DNA from: Periconia sp. R9002
Taxonomy: Eukaryota; Ascomycota; Dothideomycetes; Pleosporales; Periconiaceae
Assembly: GCA_023627715.1 (NCBI GenBank)
Contig: JAMAHW010000103.1
Span: 1 to 64,000, forward strand
Reading direction: 5' to 3'
Length of the DNA: 64,000 bases
Part shown: one piece after another, positions 1-11,742 of the stretch
Layout of the letters: each line of letters starts with the position of its first letter
Numbering within the stretch: the first letter of the stretch is position 1
Translations under genes and position numbers: made by a program
The notes under the pieces: model-generated
Database searches by the model: none
What the model was told of the DNA's origin: nothing
Seen by the model: only the letters and a program-made list of their open reading frames with translations

Positions 1-2950
1 AAAATTTATCGCTGTTAAGCCTATCGTAACATTTCTTATAATTATTTATATATTTTCTATATTTCTTCTATATCGCGTATCGCTTTCTCTAACTACGTAT
101 ATAGTAGATTTCTTTTAAAGAGATTTAGGTGTTTCCCGTAGTATAGGTAGAATAGCAATTCTCCTATCATTTCTAATTTGCTATTATTAAATGCTATTTA
201 CGCCATAGGTAGTAATAAGACCTAATTATTTTACTAGTTGTTATAGTATAATTTTAGGTAGGCTTTTAACGTTCTATTTATTCTTTCCGTTTATCCGTCT
301 ATTTCTAGATAAAATAATGTTAATAATTTTCTTTATATCCTAATAGATGCTATAAACGTATTCTAATAGTTAGAAGTAAATAGTTTATCTCTATCACTAA
401 TAATTATCTTTAGTATACTGTAATGTCTAAAGATGCGATCTTTTATTATCTCTCCTAGTTGCGTTGCTAAGAAATTCTTTCAGAATAGTATAAATTCTAT
501 ATACTTAATTTATTTACAAATTACGTTATAAATTACGTTATATTAGAATCCTATAATAGGGTCCTTAGATTCTAGTAAGTCCGTAATAAAGTCCATTATA
601 ATATCTTCCTATAGCTTATTTAGTATTAGCATAGGTTACAACTTACCGTAGGGTACATACGTAGCGTGTTTATTCTATTAGTATAGTACACACTTATTAA
701 TATATTACTTAATCTTTTCTCTTATATTATTAAATCCGTAGTTCCGTTAGATTAGTTCTATTATCCTAGTAATTCTAGGGTGTCTATATACTAGATCGTC
801 GTAATATTATTAAATAATAACTTTTTATAGATCTTCTAGTACGTTTACCGTAATTTTCATTATAGTACAGATTTCTTTAGATAGTCCTAGCAATCCATCT
901 CTATTAACTTATAAGATTAGGAATTCCTTATTCATCTTTATTCTAATAACGTCGTTTCTGCGACTAAAAGCGTCAGCTCTACTATTATCTTTTTTAGGTG
1001 TATAAATAATCTTAAACTTATATTATTCTAGTAGTTCTAACTATTATACTTATTATTAGTTTAATTTCTTTATTATAGTAAAGTACGTAAGGTTCTTATA
1101 ATCTATATTTATCATAAGTTCTAAGCAACTTTCTACGTATACTCTCTAATATTCAAGTACGTTAACTATTACTAATAGTTCCTTATTATACACGTCGTAT
1201 CGTTCTTCTAGTCCTAAGAACTTTCTTAAGTAGTAAGCTACTAGGTACTATTTCCTATTTCTTTCTTATAAGGCTACTACTCCTTCTATAAGATCTAATA
1301 CGTTAGTTTTAAATTTTAGAAGTTCTCTACTTTAGAAAGCAATAAGGACTAGTTCCTTAATACATACTTCCTTTAATACTTTAAATAACTACTATTAACT
1401 TTCTCCCTATCTCTATAATACTTCTTTTCTAGTTAGCTTTAAGAGTGGTAGCGTAATCTTCGCAAAATCTTTAATAAACTATTAATTAAAGTTTATAAAT
1501 CCTAGGAATAACTATACGTTTTTAACGTTCTTTAGTATTTTCTATTCCTTAATCGTCTAGATTTTCTTTTCGCTGATTCGTACTCCGTTAGTTCCTATAA
1601 TATATCCTAAAAATTTAACTTCTTCTTTATAGAATTTACATTTCTCTAGCTTAAGCTCTAGGCTGTAGTCTTTTAGCCTTCTAAGTACGTCTTACATATA
1701 GTGTATATACTTAGTCTTATTATCTAAGTAGATTAGTATATTATCTAGGTATGCGACTATAAAGTTATCTAAGCATTCTCATAGTACGTTATTAATTATT
1801 ACTTAATATATCGTAGGGGCGTTAGTTAGGCCAAATAGTATTACTATATACTTAAAGTATCTATATCTAGTTCTAAAAGCCGTCTTCTATTCTTCGCCCT
1901 TTTTTATCCTAATAAGGTTATACGCTCCTCTTAGGTCTAGTGCCGTAAATATCTTAGCGTTAAATAATTAGTCTCTTAGCTCTTAAATATTTAGTAGTAG
2001 GTAGCGATTCTTTATTATAATCGCGTTTAGCTTATAGTAGTTAATATATAGCTATAGCGACCTATCTTTCTTTAGCGCAAATAGAACTAGGTATTCTACT
2101 AAGAACTTAGATTTACGTATAAATCCTTTTACTAGATTTTTATTAATATATTTCTAGAGTACTTCTAATTCTTTCTTAGATAATCAGTATATTAGTTCGA
2201 ATCCTAGTTACTTTCCTTCTTCTAGGTTAATTGTGCAATCTTATAGTTAGTGTTTTAGTAACGCTCTAACTCCTTTCTTTTCTATAAATATTTCTATAAA
2301 GTTACTATATTCTAATAGTACCTTTCTTAGCGCTTTATTTATTTTCTATAGGTTTTCTACTTTAGGATTAGGTCTTTCCTTAACCTTTTTATAGGGTAGT
2401 AATTATCCTATCTTAACTCTTATAGTATTATTTATTATTATAGAGTTAAAGTCTCGTTTCTTAAAAACTTTCTAAGTTAAAGTAATCTATATAATTATCT
2501 CCTTATCTACTAAGCTAGCGTAGCTTCGCGTAGGTATCCTAGTAACGCTTTTACTATTTTCTAGTTATTCTAGTTTAATCTAATATGTCCTCCAGTTAAT
2601 TTAAGAATTGTTATTAGTTAGCTAGGGTAGACTAAGTACAATATTACGAGTGGCTATCCTAAAAATATCTAGTACTAACTCCTACTAAATCCTAAGGTAC
2701 ATAGTAATAGTCGCTCTTACTTTATAGTTAATTCTTTCTATTAAGTTATTCGCTATTCTTAAGTTATAGAGTTCTTTCTTTAGAACGAGTTATAGTCTAG
2801 CTACGTATATAATCTTTTTAGCAATATAGTTAATTTGCGATCCTAAGTTAACTAATACCCTAAGTAGGTATTCTTTACTATATCCCTTAAGTCGTACCGT
2901 AACTCTTAGTAATCCTATTATTCTAATACTATAGCATTCTCTAATAACGT
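1..2950 (-). pseudogene. pol relic (protease, RT, RNase H, integrase) of the Gypsy element
   Basis: In minus-strand order the relic shows a retropepsin-like stretch (about 2838-2865), RT motifs (about 1700-1930), an RNase H stretch with RYDVYNKELLVIV (about 1090-1310), an integrase zinc-binding region (about 640-760) and the start of the integrase core (about 560-600). Stops and lost catalytic residues show that it is dead. The end of integrase and any chromodomain are outside the window or unrecognisable. Confidence 0.75.
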
Positions 2951-3549
2951 GTCATTAAATTTTACTATTAGAGCTATAGGTAATCCTAGCTCCTAATTCT
3001 TATCTAAAAAAAACTTTTTATTAAATCTATTTCGTTCTTTAGTAGGTTAATATTTCTAGTAGTTATAGTTTATATAGACTTACTAATTAGTATTAGTATA
3101 TTTTTTATTTACAACAATATTACGTTACACGTATTAGAAGCTAGTATATCTTAGAAAGTAGTTATTTACTTATTTATCCTAGAGGTAGTAGTTATATAGG
3201 TCGTCTATATATTCTGCCTATAGCTTTTTGCACTATCTTTTATCTCTAGAAAAGAAGCTAGCTTTCTACTTTATAGAGTAATAGTATTTATAGTATATAT
3301 AGATATAAGTAGTGTAGTATAGTCCTCTATATCTTAGGTTACGCTAATCGTAGTTATAGCGTATTAGTTCTGTTACTAGCATAGGTTGCTACGCTATTAA
3401 TCCTATTACTTCTCTTACTTAGTTTTAGTATATTTACGCTCGAATAGCCTCGTTTATCTATTATTACTAAAATTCGCTAGATCTGTATCCTTCTATTAGC
3501 AGACAGCGGTTCCTCCGTTATACGTAGTTATTGTAACTATTTAGTAATA

Positions 3550-4780
3550 TAGAGAATAAGTATCTAACTTTTTGTTCTACGTAGGTCTAATATCTTATTA
3601 TAATTTACCCCCTTCTATTTTGTAGTAGGTTTTCTATAACTTTTTTCTAGATATTAGCGCTTAAAACTTATTATAGTATATTTCGCGCTTCTTCGCTTTT
3701 AAGGTAGTTTTCGTCGTTGTCCTAAAGTTTTATTACTTAGGTACCTAGGTATGCTTCTAGTAGATAGTTTTCTTTATCCTTATACTTAAGGCTAATTCCT
3801 AGTGCCTTTTTTATATCTACGGTATTCTCCTTGTCTAGGGTAGAACTACTAGTTTCTGTAGGTACGACAATTTCCTATATATTGTTATCATCGCTATCGT
3901 TCTCGTACTATCTTTGTTTAGATAGTTCTATAACATTAATATAATAGGTAACCTTATTCTTTTACTTATAATTCCTAGCATAGTATCCTTTCCTATAGTA
4001 ATTATAGCATTCTACGTCCTTATTGCCTATACGCTTTCTATTATCTACCTTCTTATCCTGTCTTTCTATACTATTAAAATATATAGCTTTAGGTCTATTA
4101 GAAGTATAGTGTCCCGCTATATAGATAGTTCTCGTAGTTTAAATATAGTTACGCTTCTTACCTTATAAAAGTAGATAGTAGTAGTTCCTTTTCCTAAACT
4201 TCTAGTTATAAAGTTAGTTTTCTAAGTCTAGTTCGTATAGCTTGTTGTCGATTTTAACAGTTTCCTTAATTAATTTATTAAGGGTAATTATATTAGCTCC
4301 GCTGCGTCTAAGTTCCTTATAGACTTATAGCTTAAGCCCCTATTAGTATATACGCTAGAGTGACTTATCGTTCTACTTAATTTAAGCTGTAAGTTATTAA
4401 AATCAGCTAGTGTAGTTAGCGGCGGACGTTATTTATTTTAGCTATTAGATATCGCGTTCTATAATAAGCTTCTAGACTAACTATCTAAAAACCTCGCAAA
4501 CCTTCGCTTTAAATTTATTCTAGTCTTTAAATATATGCGCATTATTAGGGTTCTTAATATTACTATCTATATAGCGTTAGACGTAGAGTGAGACCCACTT
4601 AAAAGCTTCATCTCTTATTAAGGTAGTAATAAGTATTACTTTGTTAGCTTCCGTAATATAGTTATTTATATAAAAATAGAGGTTATATTAGAGTAGCCAA
4701 TCCTTTAGTTCCTTTTAATTTCTATAATAGAGCGGAAGTTTCTTAACGTCGCTATATTAACTAAAGTCTTAGTTAGGAGT
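3550..4780 (-). pseudogene. gag relic of the Gypsy element
   Basis: Nucleocapsid-like remnant. Near 3966-4013 the minus-strand translation reads ECYNYYRKGYYARNYK, which lines up with a C-x2-C-x4-H-x4-C zinc knuckle whose second Cys, His and last Cys have all become Tyr (TGY to TAY, CAY to TAY). These are single RIP-type transitions. The start and end are approximate because no frame stays open. Confidence 0.65.
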
Positions 4781-4803
4781 AAGGGTTTAAGTATCTATAT
4801 CTG

Positions 4804-5229
4804 TGTTACTTATATTAAAATAGTAATTAAAATGTTAAAGATGGGCTAGCAGAGGAATCGTTATATTATAAACTAATATTAGACTAGTACCTTAGGAGGT
4901 TTATTCAAAGAGTATAAGTGAGGTAGATATAAAGGGTAATAGTTATAGAGTAAACTAAAGGTAGATTATTATCTAGAACTTAAGGTTAATTATAATATTC
5001 TAAGAGGAGTATTATATTTATCTATATACTATAGTTGTCCCATAAATCCTATATATCTCATAGATGCCAAGACATATATTCTTCTAAGATCCCTAGGATC
5101 TCTAGGACGTCACGTGCTAGTCACGTAGCTGCTAGACTAGTGGCTTAGCTAGTAATAATAAGGGGCTTATAGTGCGTTAGTACCCTATCGTTCTTAAACG
5201 CCGTAACTCCTACTTTTAGGTTCGTAACA
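4804..5229 (-). repeat. 5' LTR of the Gypsy element
   Basis: On the minus strand the segment begins TGTTAC and ends GTAACA, giving a 6-bp terminal inverted repeat with TG..CA ends and a 426-bp length typical of fungal Gypsy LTRs. It sits just upstream of the gag relic in the element's reading direction. The partner LTR is not in the window, so the ends rest on the inverted repeat and position alone. Confidence 0.6.
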
Positions 5230-5639
5230 CTAACTACCTATCTACCTACCTAATAATATTAGTAAAATAGCTATCCTCTATAGGTAAATATAACTACTCT
5301 AGAGTATATATATTAATAGGTTATTATTATATATATTACTATATATATAATATAATATTATACCTTTTCTAATTCCCGCCTTTAGTATAGTTTTAATTAG
5401 TTCTTAAACGTAAGTAAGATAGGTTTAGAACTATAGTAACTAAAACTTTAAATATAAGTAGTTAAAGTTATATTTTTTTTATAATAAAAAAATAGATTAG
5501 TAGCTAATATAAAAAAAGTAAAAAAAAATATCCTATTTATAAGATTATTACGTATACTATAGAATATTAGTTTCTATAGTTTCCCTTACCTAACTACTAG
5601 TCTAGCTAGGAAATAATACTAAACTATTTAGAGAGATAG
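5230..5639. other. AT-rich spacer between LTR and enoyl-reductase relic
   Basis: About 410 bp of (TA)-rich sequence, including a run of TATATA near 5308-5360. No coding frame, repeat match or RNA gene could be recognised. Confidence 0.5.
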
Positions 5640-6730
5640 TAATAGAATTTAACTATATACTATAGTATTATAGAGTAATTATTTAAAATAAATATAAAAA
5701 AAGGATAATTACTAATATTTCTATACTAGAGCTACTTTTTAGTATAGCTCTAATTAAGACGAAAATAGTAGCCCTAAACCTAGTAAATTATAAAATAAGT
5801 ATTACTTTTCTAGCTCTTAGAGCTATAGTAAGTAGTAATTTTTTAAGTACTATAGTAGCTATTATAGAAGGTATAATAGATATAACACTATATATAGGTA
5901 ATAAAGTTTATAGTATATCCTATAGCTTAAATCTAGTGTAGCTATTAAATAGTGCTTTTATAACCTATATTTACGCCTCTATCTAGTACTTTATATAGCT
6001 TAAGTATAACGCTAATAATTTAGTAATTAAGTATACTATAATACTAAGTATAGCTTTTTTAACTTATACTTTAGCGTTCTAGGATACTAACTATTTTAAT
6101 CTCTCTAGGACTCTAGCTAAGCCTTATAAAACTAGAATACCTATCTTAGTATATAGTAGTAGTACTATAACTAAAAAAATCGCTCTTTAGCTCTTAAAGA
6201 TTTTAGGTTTTAAGCCTATTATAACTTATTTACTACGTAACTTTAACTTTATCTATTACTATAGCGCTATAGCTATATTTAATTATATTAACTCTAAAAT
6301 ACTAATAGCTATTAAAAAATATACTAGTAGTTACTTAAAGTATATACTAGATTATATCTTAGATACGTATAGTATTAAAGTCTACTTTATAGTAATTACG
6401 TAGGCTAGAAGGTTTTACTCTTTACTAGAACTAATATCTAAAAAGCTTTTTTCTTAGTAATATACTATTAAGTCTAGTTTTATTATAGCTTATAAGCTTA
6501 GTAGCAAAAGAACTCTATTTTTAGAAAACTATAAAAAGCTTACTACTCTTTAAAAGCTAGAGCTAGGTTATTACTTTTTCTCTATTTATAAACGCTTATT
6601 CTAGGAGAAAAAGCTACTTATATACTATATAAAAAGACTATAAGATAGTTTTAAAGAGATACTTAAAGGTTTAGTTACGCTTTATAATAGTTCTATAATA
6701 GGTAATAAATTAGTCGTTTTTTTTATCTAG
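5640..6730 (+). pseudogene. RIP-inactivated trans-acting enoyl reductase (MDR family, polyketide cluster type)
   Basis: Medium-chain dehydrogenase/reductase of the kind that works in trans with highly reducing PKS or PKS-NRPS enzymes (the LovC/ApdC class), reducing enoyl intermediates with NADPH. The relic spans about 1.09 kb, matching the roughly 360-residue family length. Family landmarks remain in order: TKIVALNLVNYKI (family VALNPVDxK) near 5759-5800; a Rossmann segment PILVYSSST (family PVLVYGGST) near 6140-6175; LLKILGFKPIITY (family LLKLSGxxPIxTCSP) near 6200-6240; YILDYILDTYSIK (family YxLDCIxDxxS) near 6340-6385; ARRFYSLLE (family GRAGGxYVxLE) near 6400-6430; and IIGNKLVV (family VSGEKLVxR) near 6696-6717. 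Changes such as Gly to Ser or Arg, Asp to Asn, Cys to Tyr and Gln to stop are RIP-type transitions. Whether it once had introns cannot be decided. Confidence 0.72.
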
Positions 6731-7004
6731 TAATTAGCAATTATAGGGCTTCTACTATAGCTGAAAGACCTAAGAAATAGACATCTACTTAAGAGAAAAC
6801 TAAAAGTAGTACTTAGTAAAAGAGATAATATATATCTAATACTTTTAACCTTATCTTCGGGATATTCTATTTTTATTGCATTTGAGTGCATTTGCAAATA
6901 TGGCAATACTTAAAGCGAAACTCTATTGATGTAGTGGAATATTTATACCTCTAAGCAGCCAAATTCTTTTATGCAGTAGTTATCCTATAAATGTGAGAAA
7001 TTTA
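6731..7004. other. Edge of the AT-rich island
   Basis: RIP-like AT-rich sequence continues to about 6860, then base composition returns to normal within a few tens of bases. No gene seen. Confidence 0.5.
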
Positions 7005-8322
7005 CTATAGAGTTTTTTTCTTCTTTTTATAACTCTTCATCTGAAAACGATGCCAATTGGGGGTATGGCCATCCGAACCCGTTAGATTTAGATCCGCTAC
7101 ATCATCCTTGACACCTTTCTCTCTAGCCGTCAAGGACTCATCTATCCACAGCATTTTATAGATGCACTTGGATGCACGAAAAGTTAGAGCACCGCAAACC
7201 ACCATCATTTCGTGTAAGCATCCTTTCTGGATGTCCATCTTGTCTTCCCGTTTGGTCCGTGCCTGCCAGTCAGCCTCGAGCACACGCATGGCACTTCCAC
7301 GAGCTAGTCGCTTGGCCGAGGAGGTGATGACTTGCTCTTCGTCGGGATCCTGAAGAATAGCGAAAAGAATCTCTTTGTTGGAAGATTCGAGCAGAATGAC
7401 ACGAGGCCCTTCTTCATCCAAGGATTGCGGCACCCTGATCGTTACCGTGGCCGGTTTGTTTCCGAAATAGATATCTTCATAGTCACGTAGGCCCTGTCCT
7501 AGAGCGTCCCTCTTCGGTATCCTCACGACCACGTCGAGACCCAGTACATGGTGAGCCCACACAACCAGGATGCAAGTTCCCGTCGATCCATCGACCACGA
7601 TCTCTCGGTCCTGAGGAAGGGTCTGTGCGAGCGGAAACATCAAGGCCAAACCTCTCAATGTCGTTGGTTCGATTGGGTCGGCTGCTTCGCGCTCTTTCAG
7701 TCCGAGTTTTGCGGCAACGGAACTGAGCAGGTTAAGCCAGCGATACTGAGGTGTTTGCTCCTGGCGGGCATCGAGGACTCCTTCGACATTAGCATGACTG
7801 GGGACTGACTGAAGCTCGGCATTGTGAGGAGCCTGGTCCCGTCTTTGCTCCATGGCAAAGACAATTGCCCCTGCAAGCGAGCTTGTATTGTGTACCTAAG
7901 CAGGCGTCGGTTGATGTCGACGAAATGAGCTTATTCGACTAGGACCACTCACCGAGGCAAGAAGGGAGCATTGGATCACGGTTGAGAGGTAATGCTCTTG
8001 TCCGGATTGAAGGCTCCGCGACACCGTCGGCCCTGGCATTGTAACTAACTCCAGCCCATCGCGAAGGTTAGTGATGCCTCCGGAAACGGTAACAACGGTT
8101 CGGAAGGAAGATTCCATATGTCGGGCGATACGAGATCTTCCAAAGAACTCTGCCAGGTCCGCTTCGACCAATATATCTGATCCTGTATTCTGCCAGCCGT
8201 CAGATCTGTCAGATTTTCTCTTGGGCAGAGTTGCACGTACCCGCAGATCTCTTGCAAATTTAATCACCGTATCCGCTGCCTTATTAACCACAATCCCCAG
8301 CGGGACCAACCGTAATCTCCAT
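7005..8322 (-). pseudogene. Uncharacterised fungal protein, probably a truncated gene
   Basis: Two open stretches join through a 57-bp intron at 7896-7952 (GTGAGT..TTAG), giving ..SLLAS then VHNTSSLAGAIVFAMEQRR. A second 51-bp intron (donor GTACGTGC, ending GGCTGGCAG, near 8186-8236) would be in frame. The sequence around DGSTGTCILVVWAHHVLGL resembles long hypothetical proteins of filamentous fungi that I cannot name; no catalytic motif is visible. The ATG at 8322 is out of frame with the body, so a frameshift or a missing first exon is likely. The carboxyl end finishes in a lysine run right at the RIP island, which suggests the 3' part was lost. The pseudogene call is an inference; it could be an expressed short gene with a different start. 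Confidence 0.45.
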
Positions 8323-8399
8323 GCTGAGTGCGAACTGGCTGTCGAATGGCATCTTGACCGTGGCAAGTTCTATGGTTGCTTCTAACTATCCGAAAGGAT

Positions 8400-9763
8400 A
8401 CTACCTAGGTGTTAAGGTTAGCAAGTACACAAGATTATAAGAGGTTGAGCTATACCGAAAAATGCATCCGAGAGAAGACTGCGCAAGAGCGCTGTAATCT
8501 TTACTTGGTGAGGGGCGGGGTGCGGCTGATGGCACAGCCTACGGTGTGGGGCGGCAAGGCTGACATGTAGAAGTCATGCTGCAGCTGAAGGCGAATTCGC
8601 ATACAACTACTTATAGGCTGAATATGCTTATATCTGGAAAAGTGGACGAACACCTTAGTGACGCTAGCAGGGAGGATGGCCGACCCGCAACGACACAGAC
8701 CTTGAGATCCTAGCCAGAGTGGGTTTGCGACACGATGTACGTTCCTGCAAAATTACTAAAATAGTGTGTTCAGATATAATTTCGGGCCTACAACACCTTA
8801 AGTAATCTGTAGGCGTTACTCCCTCTCACTAATTTACACTTTGAGCTGAATAGTGCATGCAAAGCCACTTCCAAAAGACGGAAAACCTCCGTCTGTATAC
8901 TCAATAGTTACCTGTGAGCACGTCCCTAGCCAAGGACGTTGGCTGAGATTAGAAACCAGTGTTGATACCGCGACTGATTACATCAATCAATTGCGAAGAA
9001 GAAAACACTTTTAATTAAGCTATACATATAATATGCTGTGTTAGTCACCTTAAGCATATAAGGGATCCTAGTAATTCTCCCACTTGAAACATATCGTGAA
9101 GGCTGACGAACATTGCGCCACTGCAAAATGTATTTAGTGTGACGCAAAGCTGCGCGACTCAATCATTGGCGAATCGATCTTTCCAGGTGGTTGACTGTTG
9201 TTTGTGCCTCGATATTTGTAAGCCTTGCTCAGACAATTCGGTGGAAATTTTGCTCATCGATAACTGGAGGAGATGCCGTGATGATTCTGAAGAGCAAGGA
9301 TCGTTGAACTGCAGGAATCGGATCTCGTTATGATCATGAAGGGTTTTATATATCATGCTGGTAGAATAGCAAAGTTGTAGAGTACCATCAAGGAGTATAA
9401 GGAATATTGATAACTTCGGCATCCATCTTGAGCAGTCCCGAGCATTGATTTCACCGGTCGGGAAGCATGGCCAAAGCTCTCTCCGCTAAACAAGTAAAGA
9501 TGGGCTTGTGCAGGCTTGGAGTCAATATCTGCGGTAAGTTCTCAATATATTTGCATAAACGCCGTTTGGATGGTGTGCGTCAAAAAGTCCTGGTTGGTAG
9601 ACGAGATGCATCCCCCGCTCCACCGGTCAACAACAGCAGTATATCCTGTTTTCTGCTGCTATAATCTCCAACCCAAAAGCTTTCTACACTTCGCACTCTA
9701 CCCTTTTTTTCAATCTGCTGTACTATCATTATTTTATTCTAAGATCTTAACGGAATCTCAGGA
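8400..9763. other. Intergenic region with one copy of a dispersed repeat
   Basis: No convincing gene. It contains copy A of the ~110-bp dispersed repeat (8906-9014) and a 22-bp motif at 8667-8688 that recurs at 15829-15850 with three transitions. The last few hundred bases are presumably the promoter of the gene at 9764. Confidence 0.5.
8906..9014 (+). repeat. Dispersed ~110-bp repeat, copy A
   Basis: Shares AATAGTTACCTGT, an ACGTCC..GGACGT inverted repeat, GTGTTGATACCG and CAATTGCGAAGAAGAAAAC, in that order, with copies at 17289-17397 and 40572-40688 (inverted). A partial copy at 28446-28509 has only the second half. No coding capacity. It could be an LTR fragment or a MITE; the class is unknown. 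Confidence 0.75.
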
Positions 9764-11276
9764 ATGGAAGGACTAGCTATCTTCGGTGGTGTCGCAGCCG
9801 CATGCACTTTAAGCGCGGAAATGATAAAGCTCGGCCGCTTTCTTCGCAAGATGGTCAAATCAATCAAATACGCCCGGCGGGACATTAGCAAGACTGCACA
9901 CGAGATGATTGTATTCGCAGAGCTTCTCGAAGCTCTTCTTGACGTCTGTTATGGAAGTCCAGCGTCCCCTTCAACGATATCTTCGCCTCCGGTGTCTCTG
10001 ATTTTGTGGACCAGAAGCGCAATCGTTGGCCTTCAAGAGCTTCTCGAGAAAGTTGGAGCACTGTCCTCTACTCACAAGTATGAGCACTCTTGGGTTCAGA
10101 CACTTACAGCGCATATGAAGTGGTATCTGAGCAGAGCATCTGTGAAGTATTTCCGTGCCTCACTCAAGGTAGCGAGGGAGAGCATCCAAGCTTATACCAA
10201 TATACTTTGTATCAAGAAGTTATATGAGCAACTAGACGTGTTGAAGCAAGCAATGGAGAACGGAACGCAACAATCGCTTGAAGACAAATTAAAGATGACA
10301 CTGGAAGAGCGCATGAACATAGTGAAGCAGAAAATGTGAGTCTTCAGGATTTTCACAGCTCGAATCGATGCTAATGCTTAGTAGACAAAATCGTCGTTGC
10401 GTGCGGCGCGAAATTGACAAGCGCTTACAGAGTGCTAAACACGAAGTCGTCGCACACCAAGAAAAGAGCCAAAGCAGTGAATTCCGTCCTGAAACGAATG
10501 AGCTGCTTGATTTCGTGGAAACTGTAGAACAATACGTGGAAGCCGTCTCACCTCTAGGGGAATCAAGGCGTGGTAACCGCCAATCAAAACGACACCACCA
10601 ACTTTCGCCTGAAGAGTCAAGCACGAGCGATAGACGACCCTCCCCATCCATCATCTCGGTAGATTCCGGGCAAAAAAGAACCGAGCCTGAACCCTTCCAG
10701 AAATCAGTCCAAACTCGCACGAAGCAAAACAATTCATCAACAGAGTGGAACCCCATCAAAACCTCCGCAATTTCAACTCCGGCTTCAACCATCTCTTCCA
10801 AGCACCCTTCGTTGTCTGATGTCATCGCCAATAGTAGGAAACAGCACAGCAATAGAGATTACCACGACACACGACCAAGAGAATATATAAACAATCCCAG
10901 GGGCACTATCCTTAGCCCACCAAAGATCAAAGAAAGAGTCCCCCCAAGAGATCCTGAACCGGAGTCTACAAGTCAAAAACATTGGAGGGCGGAGCGGCGA
11001 GAAGCAAAAGCCAAACCAACCAGTGATGGACCAGCAGACCCAGTCACCACGTTCCATGGCAGGCTAAAATCAGAGGCGGACCATGATGATGGAGTATCCT
11101 TCTCCATACGAACGGAAGTGACGGAGAGTGGAAGCGAATCCGATTCCATTTCCGAAGAGGAAAACATAGAAGGATCTAGTCCCTTCCAACCCGCTGCGGG
11201 GTTCACGGGAAAATTTCCACCTGGATGGCATCGGAGACATGAAAGAAACAAATCACCAGGCCCATTTTTTGAATAA
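9764..11276 (+). CDS. Protein with fungal N-terminal helical domain and disordered tail
   Basis: Two exons, 9764-10335 and 10382-11276, split by a 46-bp intron (GTGAGT..GCTAATG..TTAG); joined they give 488 residues. Residues 1-190 are mostly helical and begin MEGLAIFGGVAAACTLSAEM, the style of the N-terminal domains found on fungal NLR-like and other signalling proteins. The rest (about 190-488) is rich in Ser, Arg, Glu and Pro and looks disordered, with acidic stretches near the end. No nucleotide-binding, protease or membrane segment follows the helical domain, so if this is an NLR-type protein it lacks the switch module. Function unknown; a role in self/non-self recognition is only suggested by the domain type and neighbourhood. 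Confidence 0.72.
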
Positions 11277-11307
11277 GTAAGGGTCTGATGGATGGAATTA
11301 AGGGAAG

Positions 11308-11742
11308 ATATTTTTTCAACTTGATTTCTATTATTCTGGATCTTTGACTGAAACGTGAATTTAAGAAGCCGGCCTCTTATATATTTAGTTAAAGTTACGT
11401 TATTATTACTAGTTAGGTTTCTATTTTATATTTAACTCTATTAGATGCAAACGTTGTATAATCAAAGCTGCTATAGAGTAATGTGCTGCTTCCTGGTGGG
11501 CTAATCATCTATTCCCAGAACACGGAATGGGCGAGGCGCAGCAATAGAATTGGGAATTATTAACATATGTTCACCTCTGTGAAACAGTACTTTGGATTGC
11601 TATAGCTAACGAGAAAAATGGCCGACCCGCACCAGCCCTGACCTTGCTGAGGAGGCGCTCGATTATTGGGCGTAGAGGAAGGTCTTTGAGAGTCATCGCT
11701 GTGGCCACCGGGGCCGTGGGCGCTAAGGCGTTTTGAGTAGGG
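11308..11742 (+). repeat. Dispersed repeat family 2, copy 1
   Basis: Aligns along about 340 bp with 25375-25710, including shared AAAGCTGCTATAGA and CCTTGCTGAGGAGGCGCT. This copy has about 95 extra bases around 11531-11630. Differences from copy 2 are mostly transitions (C to T and G to A in copy 2). It encodes no protein I can recognise. Confidence 0.75.

Larger units (their letters stand above)
1..5229 (-). mobile_element. RIP-degraded Ty3/Gypsy LTR retrotransposon (left end outside window)
   Basis: An element read on the minus strand in the order LTR, gag, protease, reverse transcriptase, RNase H, integrase, which is the Ty3/Gypsy order. Visible relics are a CCHC knuckle near 3966-4013, a protease-like LVNLGSQIN near 2838-2865, an RT segment FGLTNAPT near 1805-1850, the catalytic YLDN near 1728-1754, RNase H ELLVIVNVLEY near 1090-1310, and integrase MDFITDLLESKDP near 560-600. 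Every frame is broken by stops. Many stops are TAG where the family has Trp, and the second catalytic Asp of YLDD is Asn (GAT to AAT); these are the C-to-T and G-to-A changes expected of RIP. The composition is extremely AT-rich and TpA-rich. The 3' LTR and insertion-site duplication lie beyond base 1. Confidence 0.88.

Noticed and set aside
8920..8975. tRNA-like A and B box in the dispersed repeat (SINE hypothesis)
   Set aside because: Box-like motifs are only about 10 bases apart, too close for a pol III internal promoter.
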